A DNA stretch of 64,000 bases from Vreelandella sp031769195 (GTDB taxonomy: Bacteria > Pseudomonadota > Gammaproteobacteria > Pseudomonadales > Halomonadaceae). Numbering within the stretch: the first letter of the stretch is position 1; each line of letters opens with the position of its first letter. The notes below the pieces were generated by a model that searched no databases, was not told the DNA's origin, and saw only the letters and a program-made list of their open reading frames with translations. The stretch lies in the NCBI RefSeq assembly GCF_031769195.1, contig NZ_JAVHNP010000004.1, forward strand, positions 372,001-436,000, written 5' to 3'. Position numbers and translations under genes: made by a program. Positions 17,137 to 26,022 of this stretch are shown here, piece by piece.

Positions 17137-18149
17137 CGGGCTATCGCTTCGCCACGCAGGGGCGCACTTAGCGCCGTGCGCAGCGCTGGCCCCGAAAGCC
17201 CCTGGCCAATCAGCACGGTAAGCTTCGCCACGGCGGCTTCTAGGGTGATATCGCCTCCAGCAATCACGCCCGCTTGGTTAAGCGCCGCTCCCGTGGCGTA
17301 AGCGCCTTGCACGACTTCCCCTTGGGCGCACTGAGTCACGTTAAGCAGTGCCACGCCCCTCTCATTGGCAGCTTTTAAAGCATCCAACAGCTCGCCGTCA
17401 AAACTCGGTGGGTTGCCCACACCGTAGCTGTGCAGCACAAGCCCTTTCAACGCGGCGTCTTCCAGCAGCGCTTTGGCGCGCCTTAACGACATACCTGGGT
17501 GCAGCGGCAGCACGGCCACCGACTCGTCGTCTAGCTGAAGTGGCGCAAAGTGGGGCACTCCGCTGAGCAGCGCCGAAGGTTGAGGAAAGGTGATACCAAT
17601 GCCGATCTCGGCAAGCCAAGGGAAGTTGGGGGAATCGAAGGCATCCAGGCCTTGCGTGCGCACCTTGCGGGCACGGTTGCCGCGTAGCAGCCGGTCATGA
17701 AAGACCAAGCCTACTTCGCAAGGGGTGGCCGGATGAGCGGCCAGCTGTAGCGCGCTGACCACATTATTCAGCGCGTCGCTTCTGGGCTCACCCAGCGGAA
17801 TTTGAGAGCCGGTGAAGATCACCGGCTTATTAAGCGCACCGAGCATAAACGACAGCGCCGCAGCGCTGTAGGCCATGGTATCGGTGCCATGCAAAATCAC
17901 GAAGGCATCGTAAGCCTGCCAGTGACTCTCTAGCGCTGCCACGAGACGATTCCACGCCTCCGGCATCAGCTCGGCGCTGTCGATCAGCGGCTGCATTTCC
18001 ACCACATCAAAGGCAGGCAGCCGATAAGGATCACCCAGTGCCAGGTGCGCCGCTAAGCGCTCGGCCAGCCCCGCGCAGGGCACGTACCCTTGTGGCGATG
18101 GCTGCATACCAATGGTGCCGCCAGTGTAGAGCATCAGTACGCGGGGCAT
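17133..18149 (-). CDS. ansA: Type I (cytoplasmic) L-asparaginase
   Basis: This 338-residue enzyme hydrolyses asparagine to aspartate and ammonia. The two threonine centres are visible: T12 in YTGGTIGM near the N-terminus and the threonine in ILHGTDTMAYSA. The absence of a signal peptide and the 338-residue length point to the cytoplasmic AnsA type. AAGGAG precedes the ATG. The alanine/sodium symporter gene lies 31 bases upstream on the same strand, so the pair may be one amino acid uptake and use operon. Confidence 0.92.
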   Translation of the reverse strand: MPRVLMLYTGGTIGMQPSPQGYVPCAGLAERLAAHLALGDPYRLPAFDVVEMQPLIDSAELMPEAWNRLVAALESHWQAYDAFVILHGTDTMAYSAAALSFMLGALNKPVIFTGSQIPLGEPRSDALNNVVSALQLAAHPATPCEVGLVFHDRLLRGNRARKVRTQGLDAFDSPNFPWLAEIGIGITFPQPSALLSGVPHFAPLQLDDESVAVLPLHPGMSLRRAKALLEDAALKGLVLHSYGVGNPPSFDGELLDALKAANERGVALLNVTQCAQGEVVQGAYATGAALNQAGVIAGGDITLEAAVAKLTVLIGQGLSGPALRTALSAPLRGEAIAR

Positions 18150-18180
18150 GGTGACTCCTTATTACGTAAAAAAGACGAGT

Positions 18181-19644
18181 TTACTTCGCGGTAGCGCTTT
18201 CCATCCGCTGCTTCAGCGCTTCCACTTCTTCCGGCTCCAGCTCCCACGCTTTGGGGTCCAGATCAAGATCCGGATGCTGGCTGGCATCGAAAATCGGCTG
18301 CTTGATGCCTTGACGGCGCTGGCTGTCGAAGTCGTTCAAAATGCGTAGGCCGCACTTGAACAGCAGAATCAGCGCCACCAGATTCACCACCGCCAAGAGG
18401 CCCATGGTCACATCGGCAAAGCCAAACACGGTACCTAGATCCGTGGTCGCGCCCCAGCATACCAGCAGCACAATCGCTACGCGGAAGGCGTTGAACAGGT
18501 TCTGGTTGTCACGGCTAAAGAAGTTCAGGCTGTTTTCGCCCAGGTAGTAGTTGTACAAAATAGTACTGAAGGCGAATAGCAGCAGCGCTAAACTCACAAA
18601 GGTACGGCCCCACTCGCCCACGTGATCGGCTAGCGCCGCTTGGGTGAGCGCGATACCTTCCACACCCGCTCCGGCGGCCGGGTCATACACGCCGCTGAGC
18701 AGAATCAAAAACGCCGTGGCCGAGCAGATAATCACCGTATCGATAAACACCGAAAACGCCTGCACAATACCCTGGTTGGCCGGGTGCGGCACATAGGCCA
18801 CCGCAGCGACGTTGGGCGCACTGCCCAGGCCTGCTTCGTTAGAGAACAGGCCACGCTTCAAGCCCATCATAATCGCCGCGCCAATACCGCCGCCTACCAG
18901 CGGTTCAAGGCCAAAGGCGCTCTTGACGATTAGCGCCATTACCGCAGGAATCTCGCTCAGGTTCATGGCAATGACTAACAGCGCTACAGCGATATAGCCC
19001 ACGGCCATAAAGGGCACCAGAAACTCGGAAATACGAGCAATCCGCTTAATACCACCGAAAATAATCAGCCCCACCAGCATGGCCAGCGCAATACCGCTAT
19101 ACAGCACCGGCACGCCAAAGGCGTCGCCAAACGAGGTAGCAACGGCATAGGACTGCAGGGCAGTAAAGGCAAAACCAAAGGTAATCAGCAGCAGCACCGA
19201 GTAGAACGCTGCCAGCCAGCGCCACTGTTTGCCCAGGCCTTTCACGATGTAGTACGCCGGGCCACCACGGTAAGTGCCATCGCCTTCCGCCTGCTTGTAA
19301 GTTTGCGCCAGCGTGCACTCTAAAAAGCTAGTCGCCATGCCCATCAGGCCGACTAACCACATCCAGAAAATCGCACCGGGGCCACCCAGCGTAATCGCCA
19401 CGGCCACACCGGCGATATTGCCGCCACCCACGCGGCCCGCCACCGACAGTACCAGCGCCTGAAACGAGCTTAGGTGGCCGTGCTGATTACGCTTGAAGGC
19501 TTGGCCTGATCCCAGAATGCGAAACATTTGGCCAAAGTAACGAAACTGTACGAAGCGGGAGGCAACGGTAAAACCGATACCCACTCCCACCAGTAAAACT
19601 AGCAGAACCTTCCCCCAGAGGAGGTCATTGAGCATATCGAGCAT
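18181..19644 (-). CDS. Sodium:alanine/glycine symporter (AGCS family)
   Basis: This 487-residue polytopic membrane protein imports alanine, glycine or a related amino acid with sodium. Family hallmarks are VASRFVQFRYFGQMFRIL near the N-terminus, GRVGGGNIAGVAVAITLGGPGAIFWMW and KRGLFSNEAGLGSAPNVAA. About eleven hydrophobic segments are visible. GGAG precedes the ATG by nine bases. It lies upstream of the asparaginase gene and downstream of a structured region at 19752-19790. No glycine riboswitch core could be recognised. Confidence 0.93.
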   Translation of the reverse strand: MLDMLNDLLWGKVLLVLLVGVGIGFTVASRFVQFRYFGQMFRILGSGQAFKRNQHGHLSSFQALVLSVAGRVGGGNIAGVAVAITLGGPGAIFWMWLVGLMGMATSFLECTLAQTYKQAEGDGTYRGGPAYYIVKGLGKQWRWLAAFYSVLLLITFGFAFTALQSYAVATSFGDAFGVPVLYSGIALAMLVGLIIFGGIKRIARISEFLVPFMAVGYIAVALLVIAMNLSEIPAVMALIVKSAFGLEPLVGGGIGAAIMMGLKRGLFSNEAGLGSAPNVAAVAYVPHPANQGIVQAFSVFIDTVIICSATAFLILLSGVYDPAAGAGVEGIALTQAALADHVGEWGRTFVSLALLLFAFSTILYNYYLGENSLNFFSRDNQNLFNAFRVAIVLLVCWGATTDLGTVFGFADVTMGLLAVVNLVALILLFKCGLRILNDFDSQRRQGIKQPIFDASQHPDLDLDPKAWELEPEEVEALKQRMESATAK

Positions 19645-19751
19645 AGGATAGTCTCCGCATTTTTATAGTGGCGTTATGGTTATGGTCGCGTCTTTGTTTT
19701 GCTGTTGAGAGGCGCGGAGACTGTTGTACCAAGCCAAGGGCGGAATGAAAT

Positions 19752-19790
19752 TTGGCGCAGCGGTGCAGTTGGTTGCACTGACTGCGCCAA
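19752..19790 (-). repeat. Stem-loop in the leader of the AGCS symporter gene
   Basis: TTGGCGCAG (19752-19760) pairs with CTGCGCCAA (19782-19790), and after a small internal loop GTGCA (19763-19767) pairs with TGCAC (19774-19778). It lies about 110 bases upstream of the symporter start, after the terminator of the preceding gene. It could be a leader structure or a dyad binding site. Confidence 0.5.
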
Positions 19791-19811
19791 CCACTGCATC
19801 AGAGTGCACCA

Positions 19812-19850
19812 CATAAAAAACGGTGCGTCCCTAACAGGCAACGCACCGTT
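19812..19850 (-). terminator. Intrinsic terminator of the OsmC-YcaO gene
   Basis: On the minus strand a 10-bp perfect stem (AACGGTGCGT / ACGCACCGTT) with a 12-base loop is followed by TTTTTTATG. It lies 25 bases after the stop codon. Confidence 0.88.
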
Positions 19851-19874
19851 GATCAGCCTAACCAGCCAACGCCG

Positions 19875-22058
19875 TTAGAGACTCGCTTTTGCCGCCCGCG
19901 CTGCATGCAGCTTCTTGTAGCTTTCAATCAGGCGCTGGTGGCGCTCCAAGCCTTCTAGTTGCATGTTGGTGGGGGTGAGGCCGTGGAAGCGCACGCTGCC
20001 GTCCACCGAGCCAACCACCGCCGCCATGGTGGCTTCACCAAACATGCGCTGGAAGTTGTGTAGGTAATCTTCAAGCTCCAGCTCGTCATCCAGCACTATT
20101 TCCAACACCGCGTTCACCGCTTGGTAGAACAGGCCGCGCTCGACGGTGTTGTCGTTGTACTGCAGGAACATCTGTACACAGTCCAGCGCCTCTTCATGAC
20201 GCTCCAACGCCAAGTAGACCAGCAGCTTCAGCTCCAGAATGGTCAGTTGGCCCCACACGGTGTTCTCATCGAATTCGATACCAATCAGCGTGATGATATC
20301 GGCGTGGTCGTCCATCTGGCTCTCTTCCAGCCGCTCGACCAGGTCGGTGAGCTGTTCGTCGTCCAGGCGGTGCAGGTTGAGAATATCTTCGCGGTAATCC
20401 AGCGCCTTGTTGGTGTTGTCCCAAATCAGGTCTTCAATGGGGTACACCTCGGAGTAGCCCGGCACCAGAATCCGGCACACCGGTGCGCCCAAGTCTTCGT
20501 GCACCGCCATGTACACTTCGGCACCCAGCTCTTCAAAAATTCCGAACAGGGTCTCGGCTTCCTCGTCGTTGCTGCCGGAGAAGTCCCACTCGCTAAATTC
20601 GAAGTCGGGCTTGGCGCTGAAGAAGCGCCAGGAGACCACGCCCACCGAGTCGATGAAGTGCTCGACGAAGTTGTTGGGCTCAGAAACGGTCTGGGAGTTA
20701 AAGGTGGGCAGTGGCAGGTCGTTCAAGCCTTCGAAGCTGCGCCCCTGCAGCAGTTCGGTCAGGCTACGCTCCAGCGCCACTTCAAAGCTTGGGTGAGCAC
20801 CAAAGGAGGCAAACACACCGCCAGTGCGCGGGTTCATCAGCGTGACGCACATGACCGGGAACTGCCCACCCATGGAGGCATCTTTTACTAGCACCGGGAA
20901 ACCCTGCGCTTCTAAAGCGTTAATACCCTCGACAATGCTCGGGTACTTGGCCAGCACTTCTTGCGGTACGTCGGGCAGGGTCAGCTCCTGTTCGAGGATC
21001 TCCCGCTTCACCGCCCGCTCGAAAATTTCTGAAAGACACTGCACCTGGGCTTCCACCAGGGTGTTGCCCGCACTCATGCCGTTGCTGAGGAACAGGTTTT
21101 CGATCAGGTTGGAGGGGAAGTAGACCGTTTCGCCGTCGCTTTGGCGCACAAAGGGCAGCGAAACGATGCCGCGGTCTTCACGGCCTGAGTTGGTATCAAT
21201 CAGGTTCGAGCCGCCAAGCTCGCCTTCCGGATTGTAGATAGCAAGGCAGTGCTCATCGAGGATCTCGGCGGGCAGCTCGTCATTTGGCCCTGGTTTGAAC
21301 CACTTCTCGTTGGGGTAATGAACGAACGCGCTATTGGCAATCTCTTCACCAAAGAACTGGTCGTTATAGAAGAAGTTGCAGCTTAGGCGCTCGATAAACT
21401 CGCCCAGCGCCGAGCACAGCGCGCTCTCTTTAGTCGCGCCTTTGCCGTTGGTAAAGCACATGGGGGACGCCGCATCGCGGATATGCAGCGACCACACGTG
21501 GGGCACGATATTACGCCAGGAGGCGATCTCGATCTTCATGCCAAGGTCGGCAAGAATCGCGCTCATATTGGCGATGGTCTGCTCCAGCGGAAGATCCTTG
21601 CCGGGGATAAAGGTACTGCCGCCCTCGGGTGCCCCCATCAGCAGCGCCTGGGCATCCTCGTCGATATTTTCGACCACTTCGATCTGAAACTCGGGGCCGG
21701 TCTGGATGACCTTCTTCACCGTGCAGCGGTCGATGGAGCGCAGAATACCTTCGCGATCTTTTTCCGAGATATCTTCCGGCAGCTCGACCTGAATCTTGAA
21801 GATCTGCTTGTAGCGGTTTTCCGGGTCGACGATGTTGTTTTGCGACAGGCGAATGTTCTCGGTGGGAATATTGCGCGCGTTACAGTACACCTTGACGAAG
21901 TAAGCGGCACACATGGCCGACGACGCCAGGAAGTAGTCAAACGGGCCGGGGGCCGAGCCGTCGCCCTTGTAGCGAATCGGCTGGTCGGAAATGACCGTAA
22001 AATCGTCGAACTTGGACTCCAGGCGGAGGTTGTCGAGATAGTTAACTTTGATTTCCAT
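19875..22058 (-). CDS. ycaO: OsmC-domain / YcaO-domain fusion protein
   Basis: The 727-residue protein begins with an OsmC-like domain (about residues 1-140: SAPGPFDYFLASSAMCAAYFVK, RCTVKKVIQTGPEF). A YcaO domain follows (about 160-580: GKGATKESALCSALGEFIERL, EAQVQCLSEIFERAVKRE) and then an alpha-helical C-terminal region (about 590-727). YcaO enzymes activate backbone amides with ATP. The E. coli protein is a non-azoline YcaO linked to RimO methylthiolation of ribosomal protein S12. The C-terminus ends in KASL and lacks the PxPxP tail of azoline-forming cyclodehydratases. No precursor peptide or dehydrogenase is nearby, so a RiPP cluster is unlikely. The ATG at 22058 starts the OsmC domain; ATG 22097 has no domain support. 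Confidence 0.88.
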   Translation of the reverse strand: MEIKVNYLDNLRLESKFDDFTVISDQPIRYKGDGSAPGPFDYFLASSAMCAAYFVKVYCNARNIPTENIRLSQNNIVDPENRYKQIFKIQVELPEDISEKDREGILRSIDRCTVKKVIQTGPEFQIEVVENIDEDAQALLMGAPEGGSTFIPGKDLPLEQTIANMSAILADLGMKIEIASWRNIVPHVWSLHIRDAASPMCFTNGKGATKESALCSALGEFIERLSCNFFYNDQFFGEEIANSAFVHYPNEKWFKPGPNDELPAEILDEHCLAIYNPEGELGGSNLIDTNSGREDRGIVSLPFVRQSDGETVYFPSNLIENLFLSNGMSAGNTLVEAQVQCLSEIFERAVKREILEQELTLPDVPQEVLAKYPSIVEGINALEAQGFPVLVKDASMGGQFPVMCVTLMNPRTGGVFASFGAHPSFEVALERSLTELLQGRSFEGLNDLPLPTFNSQTVSEPNNFVEHFIDSVGVVSWRFFSAKPDFEFSEWDFSGSNDEEAETLFGIFEELGAEVYMAVHEDLGAPVCRILVPGYSEVYPIEDLIWDNTNKALDYREDILNLHRLDDEQLTDLVERLEESQMDDHADIITLIGIEFDENTVWGQLTILELKLLVYLALERHEEALDCVQMFLQYNDNTVERGLFYQAVNAVLEIVLDDELELEDYLHNFQRMFGEATMAAVVGSVDGSVRFHGLTPTNMQLEGLERHQRLIESYKKLHAARAAKASL

Positions 22059-22166
22059 AAGCGGGCGTCCGGAGTAATGAGTGTGCCTGAGCGCCAACGC
22101 ATCAGGCGAATGGCGGCCATTATCCAGTTTTTTACCCGCTTCGTCTTGGGCAGTCGCGTGAATCGC

Positions 22167-23051
22167 TTATTGCGGATCCAGCAAAAACGGCAGCGCCTCT
22201 TCCAGCAGCAGGTCAGGAACCTCCTCGGCAATGTAGTGCCCGCAGGGCAGCGCCTTGCCCTCTACCTGCGTTGCTACCTTGCGCCATTCAGCCAAGGCAT
22301 CGAAGCAGGCTTCAATCGCACCTTCGGCGCCCCACATCACGTTGATCGGGCAGGTGAGCTTCACACCCGCGTCGATATCCGCCTGATCGTGCACAAGATC
22401 AATGGTGGCGCTGGCGCGGTAGTCGCCGCAGATGCCGGTGGCCGTGCCGGGAAGCGCCAGACAGCGCTCGTACTCCGCCAGCGCCTCTGGGGCGAACGGT
22501 GCCATACCTGCACTGCGGGCGCCCATCACGCTTTTCAGGTACTGCGCGGGGTCGGCTTGAATCAGCATTTCCGGCAACGGCTGCGGACGAATCAGAAAGA
22601 ACCAGTGCCAGTAGCTGCGCGCAAACGCCTCATTGGTGCCCCGGTACATGGCCAGCGTTGGGGCGATATCTAACAGCACCATCCGCTCGACCCGCTCTGC
22701 GTAATCAACGCCCAAGCGATGCGCCACCCGCGCGCCACGGTCGTGGGCCAGCACCTTGAAACGCTCAAACCCAAGCGCGCTCATCAGTTCGGCCATATCG
22801 GCAGCCATGGTGCGCTTGGCATAATTGAGGTGCTCGGGGTCGTCGTCCGGCTTACCGCTGTCGCCGTAGCCGCGAAGATCCGCGGCGATAACCGTAAAGT
22901 GCTGAGCAAGCTCCCTCGCCACTTTATGCCAAATGACGTGGGTTTGCGGGTGACCGTGGAGCAGCAGCAACGCCGGGCCGCTGCCGCCCAACCGAAAAGC
23001 AATATCGACGCCGTTGACGTGGCGTGTCTGTTTCTCAAACCCTTCCAACAT
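22167..23051 (-). CDS. Haloacetate (fluoroacetate) dehalogenase-type alpha/beta hydrolase
   Basis: The 294-residue protein carries the full residue set known for fluoroacetate dehalogenase. D104, R105 and R108 occur in HDRGARV, D128 in LLDIAP, H149 and W150 in SYWHWFF, Y211 in GDYRASATIDL, and H272 in CGHYIAEE. D104 would be the nucleophile, H272 and D128 complete the triad, and H149/W150/Y211 form the halide pocket. LLLHGHPQ is the oxyanion loop. No signal peptide is present. GAGGAG precedes the ATG. It lies 30 bases downstream of a LysR gene on the same strand. An epoxide hydrolase reading is less likely given the HW-Y set. Confidence 0.87.
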   Translation of the reverse strand: MLEGFEKQTRHVNGVDIAFRLGGSGPALLLLHGHPQTHVIWHKVARELAQHFTVIAADLRGYGDSGKPDDDPEHLNYAKRTMAADMAELMSALGFERFKVLAHDRGARVAHRLGVDYAERVERMVLLDIAPTLAMYRGTNEAFARSYWHWFFLIRPQPLPEMLIQADPAQYLKSVMGARSAGMAPFAPEALAEYERCLALPGTATGICGDYRASATIDLVHDQADIDAGVKLTCPINVMWGAEGAIEACFDALAEWRKVATQVEGKALPCGHYIAEEVPDLLLEEALPFLLDPQ

Positions 23052-23081
23052 CGCAAGCTCCTCTTGGGTAGGTGATGCTGT

Positions 23082-23966
23082 TCATTCGGCGACCTCTTGT
23101 AGCCGCTCGATCAGAAAGTCCTTCAGCGCAATCACGGCGGGCGTGAGCGACAGCCGGTGCGGGCAAACGAGGTACAGCGGCGCGGGCTCGGTGGGAAACG
23201 ATGTCAGCAGCGCCACCAAGCGGCCTGCATCGAGGTCTGCCTGCACATCCAGGCGCGACTTGTAGGCAATGCCCTCCCCTGCGAGCGCCCAGCGGCGCAC
23301 GCATTCAGCATCGTCGCTTACCCGATTTCCTTGCACGCTGATGCGTTCACTGCCGAACTGCCACTGATTATGCACCCGCTCGCCAAGGTTGAAGCAGAGA
23401 CAGTTGTGCTGGCGTAACGCCTCCGGCGTCGTGGGTTCGCCATGCTGCGCAATATAGCGCGGCGAAGCGCACACCACCCGATGGTTATCACTTTTGAGCG
23501 GCAGCGCCACCAGGCTGGAATCCTCCGGCACGCCGTAGCGCAGGGCAATTTCCACCGGCTGGCGAAACAGATCGCTCACACGGTCGCTGACCCGCAGCCG
23601 CAAACGCAGCTGCGGATGCAGTGCCATAAAGCGATCCAGCCAGCCCAACAGCACGTTGCGGCCTAGATCAGACGGCATGGAGAGGCTGATTTCTCCCGCT
23701 ATTTCCTGGCGCTCACGATGAAGCTCTTTCTCGCCTTGGGTAAGGGCACTCAGCGCCGTTTTTACATGCACCAAATAGTGCGCCCCGGCGGGGGTTAGCC
23801 GCAAGCTGCGGGTAGAGCGCACCAGCAGCCGCGTTCCTAACGCGTCTTCAAGCCGTTTGATCGCCACGCTAGCCACCGCCGGGGTAATCGCCAACTCCCG
23901 CGCAGCGGCGGAAAGACTGCCGTGTTCGGCGGCATACACCAGCACATGAAGATCATCAGTACGCAT
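23082..23966 (-). CDS. LysR-family transcriptional regulator
   Basis: This 294-residue regulator has an N-terminal winged HTH (GSLSAAARELAITPAVASVAIKR, then LGTRLLVRSTRSLRLTPAG) and a C-terminal effector domain of the CrgA/AaeR-like subgroup. It is divergent from the MDR oxidoreductase gene (119 bases apart) and just upstream of the haloacetate dehalogenase gene. By the usual LysR pattern it probably controls one or both. Confidence 0.9.
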   Translation of the reverse strand: MRTDDLHVLVYAAEHGSLSAAARELAITPAVASVAIKRLEDALGTRLLVRSTRSLRLTPAGAHYLVHVKTALSALTQGEKELHRERQEIAGEISLSMPSDLGRNVLLGWLDRFMALHPQLRLRLRVSDRVSDLFRQPVEIALRYGVPEDSSLVALPLKSDNHRVVCASPRYIAQHGEPTTPEALRQHNCLCFNLGERVHNQWQFGSERISVQGNRVSDDAECVRRWALAGEGIAYKSRLDVQADLDAGRLVALLTSFPTEPAPLYLVCPHRLSLTPAVIALKDFLIERLQEVAE

Positions 23967-24085
23967 GGAGCGATGGCACCCTTATTTTCAAATAAAAGTA
24001 GAAACTGTTAGGCAGATTAACCCTCTTTTTCGCAAAACAACACCCAGGCATGATGACGCCATTCATCACCCTTTAGAGAGCGACC

Positions 24086-25096
24086 ATGAAAGCATTTGCG
24101 TTTACCAAAAGCCTACCCATCGACCACCCAGACGCCCTGCACGCCGTCGAGCTACCGCTGCCCACACCCGAGCCCCACGATATTCGCGTCGCGGTGAGCG
24201 CGGTTTCCGTTAACCCGGTGGATGCCAAGGTGCGCAAGAGCGCGCTGCCCGAAGGCGGCGAGCCGCGCGTGCTGGGTTACGACGCGGTGGGCGTGGTCGA
24301 TGCCGTGGGCAGTGCAGTCACTCGTTTTCAGCCGGGCGACCGGGTGTGGTACGCGGGTAGCATCGCGCGCCAAGGCTCCAATGCTGAGTACCAACTGGTC
24401 GATGAGCGTATCGCAAGCCTAGCGCCTAAGAGCCTCTCGGATGCCCAGGCCGCCGCTCTTCCGTTAACCGCCATTACCGCTTGGGAGCTGCTGTTCGACC
24501 GCCTTGAACTCGGCATGCGCGACACAAAAGGCAAAACCTTATTAGTCGTAGGCGCTGCGGGTGGCGTTGGCTCGATTCTGATTCAGCTTGCCAAGCAGCT
24601 TACCGATATCACTGTGATTGCAACGGCCTCTCGCCCAGAAAGCCAAACCTGGGTCACGTCGCTTGGCGCGGATGCGGTGATTGATCACCACCAGCCGCTG
24701 GATGAAGCGCTCAACGCGGCAGGCTATGAGCAGGTGGATATGGTGGTCAGCCTCAATCAAACCGATCACCACTTCGAGGCGATCATCAATGCTCTAAAAC
24801 CCCAGGGCAAGCTGGCGCTGATTGACGATCCGGAGCTGATCGATGTGCGCAAACTCAAGCTCAAAAGCCTGTCGCTGCACTGGGAGCTGATGTTCACGCG
24901 GCCGCTGTTTACCACCGAGGACATTGCCAAGCAGCACGACCTGTTGAGCGAAGTCGCCGCCATGGTGGATAGTGGACGTTTGACCACCACACTTGGCGAG
25001 GTGATTGGCCCGATCACTGCCGACAACCTAACGCGCGCTCACGCACTGATTGAGAGCAATCGTACTGTAGGTAAGCTGGTGTTAGAGGGCTTTTAA
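24086..25096 (+). CDS. Zinc-free MDR oxidoreductase (quinone reductase / alcohol dehydrogenase-like)
   Basis: This 336-residue protein belongs to the medium-chain dehydrogenase superfamily. It has an N-terminal GroES-like fold (VSVNPVDAKVRK, VLGYDAVGVVDAVG) and a Rossmann domain (LLVVGAAGGVGSILIQLAKQL). The cysteine and histidine zinc ligands of classical alcohol dehydrogenases are absent from the N-terminal part, so an NADPH:quinone or enone reductase role is likely. The substrate is unknown. It is divergent from the LysR gene, which probably responds to an inducer related to its substrate. Confidence 0.85.
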   Translation: MKAFAFTKSLPIDHPDALHAVELPLPTPEPHDIRVAVSAVSVNPVDAKVRKSALPEGGEPRVLGYDAVGVVDAVGSAVTRFQPGDRVWYAGSIARQGSNAEYQLVDERIASLAPKSLSDAQAAALPLTAITAWELLFDRLELGMRDTKGKTLLVVGAAGGVGSILIQLAKQLTDITVIATASRPESQTWVTSLGADAVIDHHQPLDEALNAAGYEQVDMVVSLNQTDHHFEAIINALKPQGKLALIDDPELIDVRKLKLKSLSLHWELMFTRPLFTTEDIAKQHDLLSEVAAMVDSGRLTTTLGEVIGPITADNLTRAHALIESNRTVGKLVLEGF

Positions 25097-25207
25097 ACAC
25101 GCTGACGGGCTATTTTAAGCAGGCGTAAAGTACGAGCCGTTGCACTCTTGGGCGCAAGGCGGCACATTAGCCGCACCGCCACCGCCCAAGAGCCTCGAGT
25201 CACGCCC

Positions 25208-26011
25208 ATGCATGATGAATTTGTGGCCAATTTGCGCCTGCTGTGCAGCTACTACCCTTCCATCGCTGATGTGTGCCGTCGTTTGCCCATCAACCGGGCG
25301 CAGTTCAACCGCTACCTCAGCGGACGCTACTACCCCAGCCATGCCGCGCTGCAGCGGATCTGCCACTTCTTTGGCGTATCGCCTGAAGATATCGCGCTTC
25401 CCCATCACGACTTTCGAGCGCTGGTGCAAACAGGCCAGCTTCAAGCTGAGGCTTCGTCAAACGCCTTGCCTTGGCCCAACGCGCTCATTCAACGGGGGAG
25501 TGAAGGCATGGAGCGCTACCTTGGGCGCTATTTTGAGCTTTATCACTCGATGTCGCGCCCCGGCTATTTAATGCGCACGCTGGTGTGTCTGGAAGAACGA
25601 GAAGGCGGCGTGGTGTATCAACGTACCGAACGGATGCAGGTCATTCCAGGCAAACGCCCCTGCCATAACCGCTATGTGGGGGCAGCCGTTAAGCTCGCTG
25701 ATCGGCTGTTTTTGGTCGACTACGAAACCCTGAACGGCCACGAGATCACTCAAACCATTTTGTTCCCCAGCTTTCAGAGCCAAGTCACCCGGTTAACGGG
25801 CCTAAAAATGGGCGTCGCGGATAACAGCGAGCGCATGCCCTGCTGTGTACGGGTGGTCTATCAGCGGCTAGATGAGCAGGTCAGACTACGCGACGCGCTG
25901 GCGCAGTGCGGCTTGGTGGGGTTGGATGACCCGTCGTTGGATGCTGCACTGCTGGCTGCCGTCAGCAACGACGTTGCCAGCGGCGATTACCACTTCCGCG
26001 CCCGCCATTAA
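25208..26011 (+). CDS. HTH regulator with an unrecognised C-terminal domain
   Basis: The 267-residue protein starts with an XRE-like helix-turn-helix (about residues 1-60: SIADVCRRLPINRAQFNRYLSG, then HAALQRICHFFGVSPEDI). About 200 residues follow that I do not recognise (RYFELYHSMSRPGYLMR, FLVDYETLNGHEITQTILFPS, MPCCVRVVYQRL). The C-terminal part alternates short strands and helices and might be a ligand-binding domain. The ATG at 25208 starts just before the HTH; a longer frame from 25148 adds residues without a domain and is rejected. No strong Shine-Dalgarno sequence is visible. It is convergent with the TetR gene and its targets are unknown. Confidence 0.7.
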   Translation: MHDEFVANLRLLCSYYPSIADVCRRLPINRAQFNRYLSGRYYPSHAALQRICHFFGVSPEDIALPHHDFRALVQTGQLQAEASSNALPWPNALIQRGSEGMERYLGRYFELYHSMSRPGYLMRTLVCLEEREGGVVYQRTERMQVIPGKRPCHNRYVGAAVKLADRLFLVDYETLNGHEITQTILFPSFQSQVTRLTGLKMGVADNSERMPCCVRVVYQRLDEQVRLRDALAQCGLVGLDDPSLDAALLAAVSNDVASGDYHFRARH

Positions 26012-26022
26012 GGCATGGCTGG

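Noticed and set aside
19645..19874. Glycine riboswitch upstream of the symporter
   Set aside because: Conserved riboswitch core elements could not be found; only a simple stem and a terminator are visible.
19875..22058. RiPP (azoline) biosynthesis cluster because of the YcaO domain
   Set aside because: No precursor peptide, dehydrogenase or exporter gene is adjacent and the PxPxP C-terminus is missing.
21483..22673. A 396-residue plus-strand frame across the YcaO and haloacetate dehalogenase genes
   Set aside because: It lies antisense to two well-supported genes and has no recognisable domain.
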